A stretch of 64,000 nt of DNA. Source: Sutcliffiella halmapala (lineage in GTDB: Bacteria; Bacillota; Bacilli; Bacillales; Bacillaceae_I). Below the pieces are notes generated by a model. The model worked only from the letters and a program-made list of their open reading frames with translations. It was not told the origin of the DNA and did not search any database. Positions 46,675-54,132 of the stretch are shown in pieces. Positions within the stretch are counted from its first letter, which is position 1. Each line of letters starts with the position of its first letter. The position numbers were made by a program, and so were the translations under genes. The DNA is taken from positions 194,001 through 258,000 of the forward strand of contig NZ_KV917375.1 of assembly GCF_002019665.1 (NCBI RefSeq), written 5' to 3'.

Positions 46675-46735
46675 TTTTACCTGAGTCAAGAAGATGGTAA
46701 AATAAATGAGGAAAACCGGGAGAGGAAGTGAAAGG

Positions 46736-46945
46736 ATGGAAACAAAGCGGGTTGATTGTATGAAATGTCGTCATTTTTATGTGACATGGGATGCGAAATA
46801 TCCTAAAGGCTGTCGTGCATTTGGTTTTAAGACAAGTCAGCTCCCATCTTTAGCGGTCTTTCAATCGTCCGGCAGTATTTGTATGAAATTCAGCCAGAAA
46901 GCAAAACCGTCTATAAATACAGACAATAAGGGGTACTACTGTTAA
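46736..46945 (+). CDS. Small cysteine-containing protein
   Basis: 69 residues with Cys at CMKC, then KGCRAF and ICMKF, plus a terminal Cys. The first four cysteines could form a small zinc site. The sequence around FKTSQLPS and SSGSICMKF looks conserved-type, but I do not know a function. ATG 46736 follows GAGAGGAAG...AAAGG; an upstream in-frame ATG at 46706 is less well placed. It starts an apparent operon with the DUF420 gene (13-bp gap) and ywdI. Confidence 0.72.
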   Translation: METKRVDCMKCRHFYVTWDAKYPKGCRAFGFKTSQLPSLAVFQSSGSICMKFSQKAKPSINTDNKGYYC

Positions 46946-46958
46946 GAAGGAGACAATA

Positions 46959-47480
46959 ATGAAAAAGAAGAATTTTTTACCTTGGATTATAGGTATCTCA
47001 ATACTAGTGAATGCACTTGTTGTGGTTTTATTTTTCCTCCCACAATATGAAGGACTTTCTCATGTGGATCTAACCTTCCTACCAATGATGAATGCAATTT
47101 TTAACAGCTTTACCTTTATCTTTTTAGTTTGCGCTCTAATCGCGATATTAAAGAAAAACATCACTATTCACCGCCGCTTTATTTTAGCAGCTTTTACTTC
47201 TACAACCTTATTTTTAGTGACGTATGTGACTTACCACTCGTTAACAGAGTCCACTCCTTTTGGAGGAGAAGGCATCATTCGTTCCATTTATTTCTTTATT
47301 TTACTCACACACATTGTGTTAGCGGTCGTGATTGTACCCTTAGCACTCTATTCATTGGCAACAGGCTTAAGCATGCAAAAGGAAAAGCATCGCAAAATTG
47401 CCCGATGGACGATGCCATTATGGTTATATGTTAGTTTAACGGGCGTTATTGTGTACTTTATGATATCTCCGTATTATTAA
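46959..47480 (+). CDS. DUF420 membrane protein (YozB-like)
   Basis: 173 residues with four to five membrane helices and conserved-type histidines (TIHRRFI, TYHS, LLTHIVLA, KHRKIARWT), the pattern of DUF420 proteins such as B. subtilis YozB, which are related to cytochrome oxidase assembly factors. Heme or metal handling is an inference. AAGGAG precedes ATG 46959. Second gene of a three-gene run with tight spacing. Confidence 0.85.
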   Translation: MKKKNFLPWIIGISILVNALVVVLFFLPQYEGLSHVDLTFLPMMNAIFNSFTFIFLVCALIAILKKNITIHRRFILAAFTSTTLFLVTYVTYHSLTESTPFGGEGIIRSIYFFILLTHIVLAVVIVPLALYSLATGLSMQKEKHRKIARWTMPLWLYVSLTGVIVYFMISPYY

Positions 47481-47494
47481 GGAGGAAGAAAAGA

Positions 47495-47809
47495 ATGAGC
47501 ATTACATTAGAGAAAGTTTTGCAACGTTTGCAAGCGGAATTAAATCTTGCACATCAAACAGGAAATCTGCAAAAGAAACGGGAGCATCTGGCTGCGATGA
47601 AATCTTTATGTGAGCTAGCGCTAGAAACAGATGACGAATATGAGCAAAAAGCCGTTGCGCCGAGAGTCCAAGCAGCGACTCCTAGCTATCCAATGAACAA
47701 CTTTGTTCCTCAAGTCCCAATTCAACAACCGATTCAACCAATTACCACGCTCCCCTCTAAGCCAATAAAAGAGGATGAAGCGAACGGCGATTCGATTTTC
47801 GACTTCTAG
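47495..47809 (+). CDS. ywdI: YwdI-family protein
   Basis: 104 residues. The N-terminal ~50 form a helix pair (LEKVLQRLQAELNLAHQTGN...EHLAAMKSLCELAL) and the rest is a disordered Pro/Gln-rich linker ending in GDSIFDF. This matches YwdI (DUF5327) in B. subtilis, which also lies close to ung. Function unknown. AAGGAGG lies well placed before ATG 47495. Confidence 0.83.
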   Translation: MSITLEKVLQRLQAELNLAHQTGNLQKKREHLAAMKSLCELALETDDEYEQKAVAPRVQAATPSYPMNNFVPQVPIQQPIQPITTLPSKPIKEDEANGDSIFDF

Positions 47810-47909
47810 TAGCCAGATCTAATGCTGGATGAGATGGTGAAAAATTGCCCAACAATAATCGAACTTCCGAAAAGTTACCATACTAAATTGTATGATTTGT
47901 ACTCAAACT

Positions 47910-47938
47910 AAAAACACCCCAGCAATGGAGGTGTTTTT
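47910..47938 (+). promoter_or_regulatory. Terminator-like hairpin that encloses a ribosome binding site
   Basis: AAAAACACC / GGTGTTTTT forms a stem with T-run, like an intrinsic terminator, but its 3' arm contains GGAGGTG (47927-47933), ideally spaced for ATG 47941. It may end transcription from upstream, hide the ribosome binding site, or both. Confidence 0.6.
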
Positions 47939-47940
47939 AT

Positions 47941-48240
47941 ATGGTGGGTAGAACAGATGGAACCTTTTTCGGGTTAGTTCCTTTTATAAATGGTCAAATG
48001 ATTGATACATCGTCAAAGCTAACCCATGATCGCTATGAAGTTTATGTAAATGGTGATTTTGTTGGTCAAAAAACGCTACTAACGACAAGAGAAGACGTCA
48101 CAAGTGTGAATGAATTTTTGCACACGCAAGGCTATAACGACTTCATTACAAACCTAGATGGCGATCATTATAATATACAAACGACAAAGAAGGAAAGAGA
48201 ACTTAAGCAAGCGCTCCAAATTTACCTTCATACTCGTTAG
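47941..48240 (+). CDS. Small uncharacterised protein
   Basis: 99 residues, soluble, mixed alpha/beta by appearance, with no recognised motif. The start codon is ATG 47941, with its ribosome binding site inside the hairpin described at 47910-47938. A strong terminator begins right after the stop, so it behaves as a one-gene unit. Not recognised as any named family. Confidence 0.65.
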   Translation: MVGRTDGTFFGLVPFINGQMIDTSSKLTHDRYEVYVNGDFVGQKTLLTTREDVTSVNEFLHTQGYNDFITNLDGDHYNIQTTKKERELKQALQIYLHTR

Positions 48241-48275
48241 AAAAACGCCCAACACCATCGAGGTGGGGCGTTTTT
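48241..48275 (+). terminator. Terminator of the small uncharacterised gene
   Basis: AAAAACGCCC / GGGCGTTTTT stem beginning next to the stop codon. Confidence 0.88.
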
Positions 48276-48329
48276 GTGTGATTAATTTCCGGGAAATATA
48301 ACGTTTCCGAGAACGGGGAAAATATTGCA

Positions 48330-49268
48330 TCACGACTTTTGTGCAACATGGGCTAAGTGTTTTAAGAAAACATGTTGTTCTAACAATGCTTTGTAAGCTT
48401 CCTCTAAGTTAACTTCCTTGAAATGAACTATGCCTCCAACTGGAACCTGTACAAGCTTAGAAATATCCGCCGATATCACCGTCCCAATTCTTCGGTAACC
48501 ACCAGTTGTCTGGCGATCGGCTAATAGCACGATTGGCTGCCCATCATCTGGAACTTGAATACCTCCTAGCGGAATGGCATCGGAGGCAATTCCGTTGCTG
48601 TTAGATGCGGAAAGAAATTTTCCACCTTGAAGCCGATATCCCATACGATCGCCTTGGCTAATTTGATAAGGTTGTGAAAAAAAGTATTCTATATCCTTTG
48701 GTGTAAAATGCTTTTCATGTGGTCCAGAAATCACGCGAACAGTGACATCTCTTGGATAAGAGAAATTGTGGCGAAGTCCCCTAGAAGAAAGAGGCGCAAA
48801 TGCGGCTCCAGCAGAAATGATGGTACCCTTTTGAATCCTCTTACCTAGACTTTCCTTGCTATAGAAAGCCTTACTTCCTAATAGAGTCGGCACAGCATAA
48901 CCGCCTCTTACGGCTAAATAGGCATATACTCCGGCTTTTTGTGCCCCAAATTCAATTTTGTCCCCTTCTTTTACATAGAGTGTTTTCCACATCTCAACTG
49001 GTGCTCCATTAATCGTTGGGGAGAGGTCGGCCCCACAAATTGCAATAATCGCGTCTTTTGCGAGGACCGTTAATGAAGGGCCCTGGATAGCAATCTCGAT
49101 ACTAGCTTCTTCTTTTTTATTTCCAACAAGTAGATTGGCAATTTGGCACGCAGAAGAATCCATCGCACCGGAGGCAACAACCCCTTTTGACTGAAAGTGC
49201 TTTCGTCCTAAGTCTTGAAAAGAAGTAAGAAGTCCGGTCTTCTCTACTCTAAATAAAGGGAATGTCAT
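48330..49268 (-). CDS. pxpC: 5-oxoprolinase subunit C (KipA family)
   Basis: 312 residues matching the biotin-dependent-carboxylase-like/KipA family: FQDLGRKHFQSKGVVASGAMD near the N terminus, EIAIQGPSL, and the later SNGIASDAIPLGGIQVPDDGQPIVLLADRQTTGGY. With PxpA and PxpB it forms the prokaryotic ATP-dependent 5-oxoprolinase, which opens 5-oxoproline (pyroglutamate) to glutamate. Its ATG overlaps the pxpA stop by 4 bp (ATGA), so translation is coupled. Last gene of the operon. Confidence 0.93.
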   Translation of the reverse strand: MTFPLFRVEKTGLLTSFQDLGRKHFQSKGVVASGAMDSSACQIANLLVGNKKEEASIEIAIQGPSLTVLAKDAIIAICGADLSPTINGAPVEMWKTLYVKEGDKIEFGAQKAGVYAYLAVRGGYAVPTLLGSKAFYSKESLGKRIQKGTIISAGAAFAPLSSRGLRHNFSYPRDVTVRVISGPHEKHFTPKDIEYFFSQPYQISQGDRMGYRLQGGKFLSASNSNGIASDAIPLGGIQVPDDGQPIVLLADRQTTGGYRRIGTVISADISKLVQVPVGGIVHFKEVNLEEAYKALLEQHVFLKHLAHVAQKS

Positions 49269-50032
49269 AGCGCATACTCCACCTTGGAAATTTGAATTCC
49301 TTTATGAAGAAGTTGTCCATGGAGCTGTTGTGCAAAAAGAATCGCTTGTTCATTGTCTCCATGCAGACAAATGGTATCAACATGAAGCTTTACCATTTCT
49401 CCGTCAAGTGATGTTACCGTTCCGTGCTCCACCATTTGCAGTACTTGTTGGACCGCTACATCCACATCATGGATAACCGCATTGGGTTGCGTTCTAGCAG
49501 TTAACGTTCCATCATTTTGATAAGTACGATCAGCGAATCCTTCAGATGCGGTTTGAAGGCCGAGATCTTCCCCGGCTCGAATGAGCTCACTACCAGCTAA
49601 TCCGTATAAAATGAGCGAGGGAGCAAAGACTTTGACCGCTCTTGCGATTGCGTAGGCTAAAGTGTAATTAGTCGCAGCCATATTATACATGGCCCCATGT
49701 GGCTTTACATGATGAAGTGTTGTCTGATGTGCTTTGCAAAATGCCTCCATTGCCCCAATTTGATAAAGGACAAGGTGAAAGATTTCATCAGGGGTTAGCG
49801 GCAGATTTCTCCGGCCGAAACCTTGAATATCTTGAAAGCCAGGATGCGCTCCAATCGCAACTTGGTTTTCTTTAGCAAACTGGACCGTTCGATACATCAC
49901 CTGTGGATCACCCGCATGAAAACCACAGGCAATATTGGCAGAAGTCAAATAGGGAAGAATCAACTCGTCATTTCCCATCACAAACGACCCAAAACTTTCC
50001 CCTAAGTCACAATTCAAATCAATCGTTTTCAT
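49265..50032 (-). CDS. pxpA: 5-oxoprolinase subunit A (LamB/YcsF family)
   Basis: 255 residues. Typical LamB/YcsF motifs are DLNCDLGESFG at the N terminus, SANIACGFHAGDP, GAHPGFQD, HVKPHGAMYN and ICLHGDN. The fold is a metal-type polysaccharide-deacetylase-like barrel; it is the catalytic partner in the PxpABC 5-oxoprolinase. The start overlaps the end of pxpB by 14 bp, and a 4-bp overlap follows with pxpC, so all three are one transcript. Confidence 0.94.
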   Translation of the reverse strand: MKTIDLNCDLGESFGSFVMGNDELILPYLTSANIACGFHAGDPQVMYRTVQFAKENQVAIGAHPGFQDIQGFGRRNLPLTPDEIFHLVLYQIGAMEAFCKAHQTTLHHVKPHGAMYNMAATNYTLAYAIARAVKVFAPSLILYGLAGSELIRAGEDLGLQTASEGFADRTYQNDGTLTARTQPNAVIHDVDVAVQQVLQMVEHGTVTSLDGEMVKLHVDTICLHGDNEQAILFAQQLHGQLLHKGIQISKVEYAL

Positions 50033-50732
50033 CGTTAAAAATCACTTCCTTTTTCCACTCTTGATGACGCTTTATTTTTTCCTGCCACTCGATAAATTCC
50101 TGTTCCTTTATTTGTGAAAAGCGAAGCCTATCCCCAGCCTGAAGCAAAAATGGATCTGGGTCCTCATGTGAAAATATAGGGATAGGAGTCCGCCCAATAA
50201 GATTCCACCCACCCGGTGATGCAATTGGATAGACACCAGTTTGATCCCCGCCAATACCAACAGCTCCAGCTTCCACCTTACCTCTTGGGGTCGTAAGTCT
50301 TGGCGTCTCAAGGGTAGCAGGAAGGCCATTCAAATAAGGGAAGCCTGGCAAAAACCCGAGCATTGTCACCTCATAAGTCCCGCTAGCATGGGTTTTGATA
50401 ATAGAGTCAATCGTCGTTTTATGTAAATGAGCCATTCGTGAAAGATCAGGACCGTCATACAAGGTTGGCAAAATAACAGTTCTCGAAGAAGTCAGTGTAG
50501 GAGCAGTGGACACTTTGGGCAGCAAAGCAAGCAATTGTTTTTTTACAAGAAAATAATTAGTAGTTGGATAATCATAGAAAATGGTAATACTGCTGAGACC
50601 AGGTACAATATCTACCACGCCATCGAATAAATGGTCAGACAAAAACGAACAAATAGAACGAATAGCCGGAGCTTCATTCAAAAACTCAATACGTATCGCT
50701 TGGTCTCCAAGTGGTTGTAACATATAATTCAT
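50019..50732 (-). CDS. pxpB: 5-oxoprolinase subunit B (KipI family)
   Basis: 237 residues of the KipI/carboxyltransferase domain 1 family: MLQPLGDQAIRIEF, VDIVPGLSSITIFYD, YEVTMLGFLPGFPYLNGLP, PRGKVEAGAVGIGG and SPGGWNLIGRTP. It is the first gene of pxpBAC. B. subtilis KipI can also inhibit the sporulation kinase KinA, but nothing in this sequence distinguishes that role. The gene is divergent from ywdK across a palindromic repeat. Confidence 0.93.
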   Translation of the reverse strand: MNYMLQPLGDQAIRIEFLNEAPAIRSICSFLSDHLFDGVVDIVPGLSSITIFYDYPTTNYFLVKKQLLALLPKVSTAPTLTSSRTVILPTLYDGPDLSRMAHLHKTTIDSIIKTHASGTYEVTMLGFLPGFPYLNGLPATLETPRLTTPRGKVEAGAVGIGGDQTGVYPIASPGGWNLIGRTPIPIFSHEDPDPFLLQAGDRLRFSQIKEQEFIEWQEKIKRHQEWKKEVIFNDEND

Positions 50733-50823
50733 AAAGAATCACCCTTACATCAGCTAAATTGTGTTATACATTAAATATGTTCCCGGATTTTTTGAACATT
50801 CTTTATAATAAGCTTAAACTAAA

Positions 50824-51006
50824 GGTTCTGTTAAAGTACAGTGTTGATTTATAGGTACCTAGCTGTTGATTGGAGCACGAGGCGAAGTCCTGCGGGAGGT
50901 AGCATTTTGTGGAGACCCCGCAGGCAAAAAAGCCGAGGAGGCTCCACAAGCGCCCCGCGGAAAGCGAAGCCTCGTGCGGAAATCAACAGCGGTGTTTAAC
51001 AGAGCC
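50824..51006. repeat. Palindromic interspersed repeat, copy D (long form, outer arms kept)
   Basis: Core 50863-50989 runs from CTGTTGATT to AATCAACAG and holds the full inner arm. Its second stem is GAGCACGAGGC / GCCTCGTGC, with bases changed on both sides relative to other copies. Outside it, GGTTCTGTTAAA (50824) and TTTAACAGAGCC (50995) add outer inverted arms. The left side has an extra TGTTGATT about 15 bp before the core. Confidence 0.9.
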
Positions 51007-51043
51007 AAACTAAAAAAAGAGGATAGGAAAGGTGGATAATGAA

Positions 51044-51412
51044 ATGAATCTTTTTATCATACTAGGAGCAATAAACGCCTTCTTAGCAGTTGCATTAGGG
51101 GCATTTGGCGCCCATGGCTTAGAAGGAAAAGTAACAGAAAGAATGCTAGAAATTTGGAAAACAGGAGTCACTTATCAAATGTTCCACGCAGGCGGTCTAT
51201 TCGTCATCGCCTTCATGATCGATCGCCTCGGCAGCACAGGCCTTCTAACTACAGCCGGCTGGTCCATGTTTATCGGAATCATTTTATTCTCAGGAAGCCT
51301 CTACATACTCACCATCTCCGGAGTTAAAATCCTAGGAGCCATCACACCACTAGGTGGATTAGCATTCCTACTTGGGTGGGTATTAGTGATTGTAGCTGCA
51401 ATTAAAGCATAA
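51044..51412 (+). CDS. ywdK: DUF423 membrane protein
   Basis: 122 residues, four hydrophobic helices. The DUF423 signature AFLAVALGAFGAHGLE is near the N terminus, with YQMFHAGGL in the second helix and GAITPLGGLAFLLGW near the end. Widespread in bacteria, function unknown; B. subtilis ywdK lies in the same neighbourhood next to gerQ. ATG 51044 is chosen, with AGGTGG about 9 nt upstream. It lies between two palindromic repeat copies. Confidence 0.9.
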   Translation: MNLFIILGAINAFLAVALGAFGAHGLEGKVTERMLEIWKTGVTYQMFHAGGLFVIAFMIDRLGSTGLLTTAGWSMFIGIILFSGSLYILTISGVKILGAITPLGGLAFLLGWVLVIVAAIKA

Positions 51413-51434
51413 GCCATAGCCATATTAAAGCCCA

Positions 51435-51600
51435 TTGATGATGAAAAGGTGGAGTGTTAAGTATCTCCGTCTCCCCCTGTAGATTGAAGTGGAAGGTGTG
51501 AGACTCCTGCGGGAGGCTCCACAAGCGCCCCGCGGAAAGCGAACACCTGGCACGGAAATCAACAGGGTGTTCAAAGTTGTTACCGTATTTTCAGGCTAGC
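51435..51600 (+). repeat. Palindromic interspersed repeat, copy E (short form)
   Basis: Core 51475-51567 (93 bp): CCCTGTAGATT ... AATCAACAGGG, with second stem AGGTGT / ACACCT. The inner arm is missing, as in copy B. Both flanks match copies A-C. Confidence 0.88.
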
Positions 51601-51612
51601 TAAACATAAAAT

Positions 51613-51666
51613 AAACACTCCAGAGCGAGGTGAAATGAAAAACTCGCTTTAGAGTGTTTTTTATAT
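51613..51666. terminator. Terminator downstream of ywdK
   Basis: AAACACTCCAGAGCGAG / CTCGCTTTAGAGTGTTT with two weak pairs, then TTTTT. Confidence 0.8.
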
Positions 51667-51671
51667 AACTA

Positions 51672-51833
51672 ATTAGATACTGAACGAGCCGCTTGCACTT
51701 TTCTTGATGTCTAGCACAAGCGGCTAGCTCCTCGAGTCATAAGCCATCTTTTCTGCAGAGGTAAAAATCGACCTCCTCCGAAAAACTTTCTTATGCTTGT
51801 CGGAACTGAACGAGCCGCTTCCACTTTTCTCGT
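51672..51833. repeat. Second imperfect palindromic repeat
   Basis: ACTGAACGAGCCGCTT followed by SCACTTTTCT occurs twice as a direct repeat (about 51678 and 51807). Between lie TCTAGCACAAGCGGCTAG, CTCGAGTCATAAGCC and the opposing TTATGCTTGTCGG, giving inverted AAGCGGCT and CATAAG blocks. It looks like one element plus a duplicated end. It lies just past the gerQ stop. Confidence 0.6.
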
Positions 51834-52336
51834 TACCTTGGTGAATACTGACTTAACTGTCCTTGCCCTCCAAAATGAGGCTCATAATCTAACTCTTCAT
51901 CAAATGTCACATAATCAAGATAAACCATTAAAAGTAGATAGCGTTTCCCAGTCTGTGGATCACTCAAAATCAAGTGATCACGTCCTGCCGCCTCAATAAT
52001 CCCTTTGAAAATCTTCGCATTCCATTCACGATTGTTCTCAAAAGTCATATAGGCTGTTGCTAATTTACCACGGTTTAAACGCAAGATATTTTCTACATAA
52101 GATTGCTCTAGCGGTAACATTCCTGGAACATCAGTCGATGGTGTAGCTGCTTGTGTTGGAAAGCTAGGTGTTGGCATACCTGTTTGTTGTCCGGCTACTT
52201 GTTGTTGTGGAAATCCCCCAGTAAAACCGTAAGGAAACCCGGCTTGTTGGCCATATGCGCGACTATAGGCTGAGTAAGGATCTCCATACCCCGCAGAATA
52301 AGGGTACCCCGTTGCTTGTGAAAATTGTTGACTCAT
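51833..52336 (-). CDS. gerQ: Spore coat protein GerQ
   Basis: 167 residues. The first ~70 are Gln/Gly/Pro/Tyr-rich and repetitive (QATGYPYSAGYGDPYS), the rest is the conserved domain (PLEQSYVENILRLNRGKLATAYMTFE...GRDHLILSDPQTGKRYLLLMVYLDYV). GerQ is a coat protein needed to place the germination hydrolase CwlJ and is cross-linked by transglutaminase. It follows cwlJ on the same strand with a 46-bp gap and GGAGGG before its ATG, so the pair forms an operon. Confidence 0.95.
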   Translation of the reverse strand: MSQQFSQATGYPYSAGYGDPYSAYSRAYGQQAGFPYGFTGGFPQQQVAGQQTGMPTPSFPTQAATPSTDVPGMLPLEQSYVENILRLNRGKLATAYMTFENNREWNAKIFKGIIEAAGRDHLILSDPQTGKRYLLLMVYLDYVTFDEELDYEPHFGGQGQLSQYSPR

Positions 52337-52382
52337 CTGTCATTCCCTCCTCGAAAACGTGTAAGTATTCTTTTTCTCTTTT

Positions 52383-52814
52383 CTAAAAGGTTCTATAAAC
52401 CTCTGGACAATTTGCTTCTGTTGGAGAAAAGAAGCAATGTGCTTTAAACTGACCAGAATTTGGCTGATTGTACCACTGTGCCGGGCACGGGCCATCCGGT
52501 CGGAAAAACCATAAAGAAAATGTTGCAGGGTCAAAACGCTCCCCCTTAAGAACTCTTCTCGCTAATCTAATTTCTTGCTCTCTTGCACCCTGATAAAAAT
52601 AACCCTTTTGTGTCGCTTCAAAGCCACCAGGACTTTGATACACCATTCTATCGATACTGGTAATAGTCTTAAAATCTAAGCAATTAGCACGAACACGATT
52701 GACTCCAACATTTCCAACCAATAACATACCTAAAACACCTTCGCCCTCAGCCTCAGCTCGCAAAAGCCTAGCTAAAGTCTTTACATCTGCTTCATTGTGC
52801 TTTATAACTGCCAT
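52383..52814 (-). CDS. cwlJ: Spore cortex-lytic hydrolase CwlJ
   Basis: 143 residues with the SleB/CwlJ hydrolase fold: LARLLRAEAEGEGVLGMLLVGNVGVNR, with catalytic-type Glu21 in the RAEAEGE motif, then SPGGFEATQKGYFYQGA and FSLWFFRPDGPCPAQWYNQPN. CwlJ degrades cortex peptidoglycan (muramic-delta-lactam) during germination and needs GerQ, encoded next. The short form without a peptidoglycan-binding domain is CwlJ rather than SleB. A mother-cell (sigma-E) promoter is expected; only a weak match was seen upstream. Confidence 0.94.
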   Translation of the reverse strand: MAVIKHNEADVKTLARLLRAEAEGEGVLGMLLVGNVGVNRVRANCLDFKTITSIDRMVYQSPGGFEATQKGYFYQGAREQEIRLARRVLKGERFDPATFSLWFFRPDGPCPAQWYNQPNSGQFKAHCFFSPTEANCPEVYRTF

Positions 52815-53035
52815 TTTCTCACCTCACACCTGCTTTTAAGGCATAGGTCATTCCCTATAGCTACTCACTTATAAGATATTGAGTGGGCAGAAAATGGTGC
52901 ACCATTTTAACAATAATAATAAATAAATCACACTACTTGATTGTATGAATGTTGGTGGGAGAATATGACTTGGGTTGATTTTGTTTCGGGGTGGTCGGAG
53001 GAGGAGGGAATGGCAGTAGGATACAAAATCCCATG

Positions 53036-53076
53036 AAAAAAGTGCCGACTCCTACTATAAAAGTAGAAATCCGCAC
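53036..53076 (-). terminator. Terminator of hemQ
   Basis: Minus-strand imperfect stem GTGCGGATTTCTAC / GTAGGAGTCGGCAC followed by TTTTTT. Confidence 0.75.
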
Positions 53077-53097
53077 CTATAAATGGCTTATTTTAAA

Positions 53098-53841
53098 TTA
53101 AACGTATAAGAAAGAGTAAACTTTTTCTTCCTCAAGTAAGTTTCCAACAAAGAATGTACCGAATTCACCAAAACGAGCACTTACTTCGTCAAAACGCATT
53201 TCGTATACAAGCTTTTTGAATTGAAGCGCTTCGTCTGCAAATAAAGTAACGCCCCACTCATAATCATCGAATCCAACAGAGCCTGTGATGACTTGTTTTA
53301 CTTTTCCAGCGTACTGGCGGCCAATCATTCCGTGGCTGCGCATCATGCTGCGACGCTCTTCCATTGGAAGCATATACCAGTTATCCTCACCAACACGACG
53401 CTTGTCCATTGGATAGAAACAAACATGCTTCGCTTTTGGTAATTCTGGGTATAGTCTAGCAAGAATTTGCGGATTTTGATATGGATCCTCACCGGCAGGA
53501 AGATAGTTGCTTAACTCGACGATGGATACATAAGAATGTACCGGAATCGTGTATTGAGCAAAAGTCGTCTTGTTAAATTCATTTTCAATGTCGTTCAACT
53601 CTTCTAAAGTTGGGCGAAGAAGCATCATCATGAAATCTGCTTTTTGACCAACAATCGTGTACAACGCGTGGCTTCCATTCTTCTCTGCTTGCGTGTTGTT
53701 CCATTTTTCCACAAGTCCAAGAAATTCATTAATTGCCGTTTGGCGTTCTTCGCTAGAAAGTGTTTTCCAAAGGGACCAGTCTATGGAACGGAAATCATGT
53801 AAGCTATACCAACCATCTAATGTTTGAGCTGCTTCACTCAT
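53098..53841 (-). CDS. hemQ: Coproheme decarboxylase HemQ
   Basis: 247 residues. The dimeric alpha-beta barrel family carries the catalytic tyrosine in YPMDKRR (Tyr143, with Lys147) and the proximal heme ligand His170 in RSHGMIGR. HemQ performs the last step of the coproporphyrin-dependent heme pathway of Gram-positive bacteria, decarboxylating coproheme III to heme b with peroxide. ATG 53841 has AGGAGTG upstream; a GTG at 53850 is inside that site. It is divergent from pta, as in B. subtilis (ywfI-pta). Confidence 0.96.
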   Translation of the reverse strand: MSEAAQTLDGWYSLHDFRSIDWSLWKTLSSEERQTAINEFLGLVEKWNNTQAEKNGSHALYTIVGQKADFMMMLLRPTLEELNDIENEFNKTTFAQYTIPVHSYVSIVELSNYLPAGEDPYQNPQILARLYPELPKAKHVCFYPMDKRRVGEDNWYMLPMEERRSMMRSHGMIGRQYAGKVKQVITGSVGFDDYEWGVTLFADEALQFKKLVYEMRFDEVSARFGEFGTFFVGNLLEEEKVYSFLYV

Positions 53842-54033
53842 TACAATCACTCCTATATAAGAATTTAATTTATGAATGTACTATGTATTCCTTCTAACTA
53901 TAACACAGTTTAACCTTATCTTCTTCTTTGTAAAACTGCTAAAATGTGACGAGTTGATGAATAGGATAAGACGGGGCAGATACAATAGTAGGGCTAAGAC
54001 AGAAGCGCTTTTTTAGAAAATAAAGACTTTTCC

Positions 54034-54049
54034 TTGAAAGCGATAACAA
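54034..54049. promoter_or_regulatory. Perfect cre box upstream of the pta promoter
   Basis: TTGAAAGCGATAACAA matches all 16 positions of WTGNAANCGNWWNCAW. A candidate promoter TTGCTT-N16-TATCCT lies at 54063-54090, which places the cre just upstream of the -35, the position from which CcpA activates pta in B. subtilis. Confidence 0.85.
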
Positions 54050-54132
54050 TGACGGGTATTGGTTGCTTTTCATTTTTGTTGAAGTATCCTTATCAGTAGA
54101 AGCTAATTAAAGCGAATGAAGGAGAGACTTGC

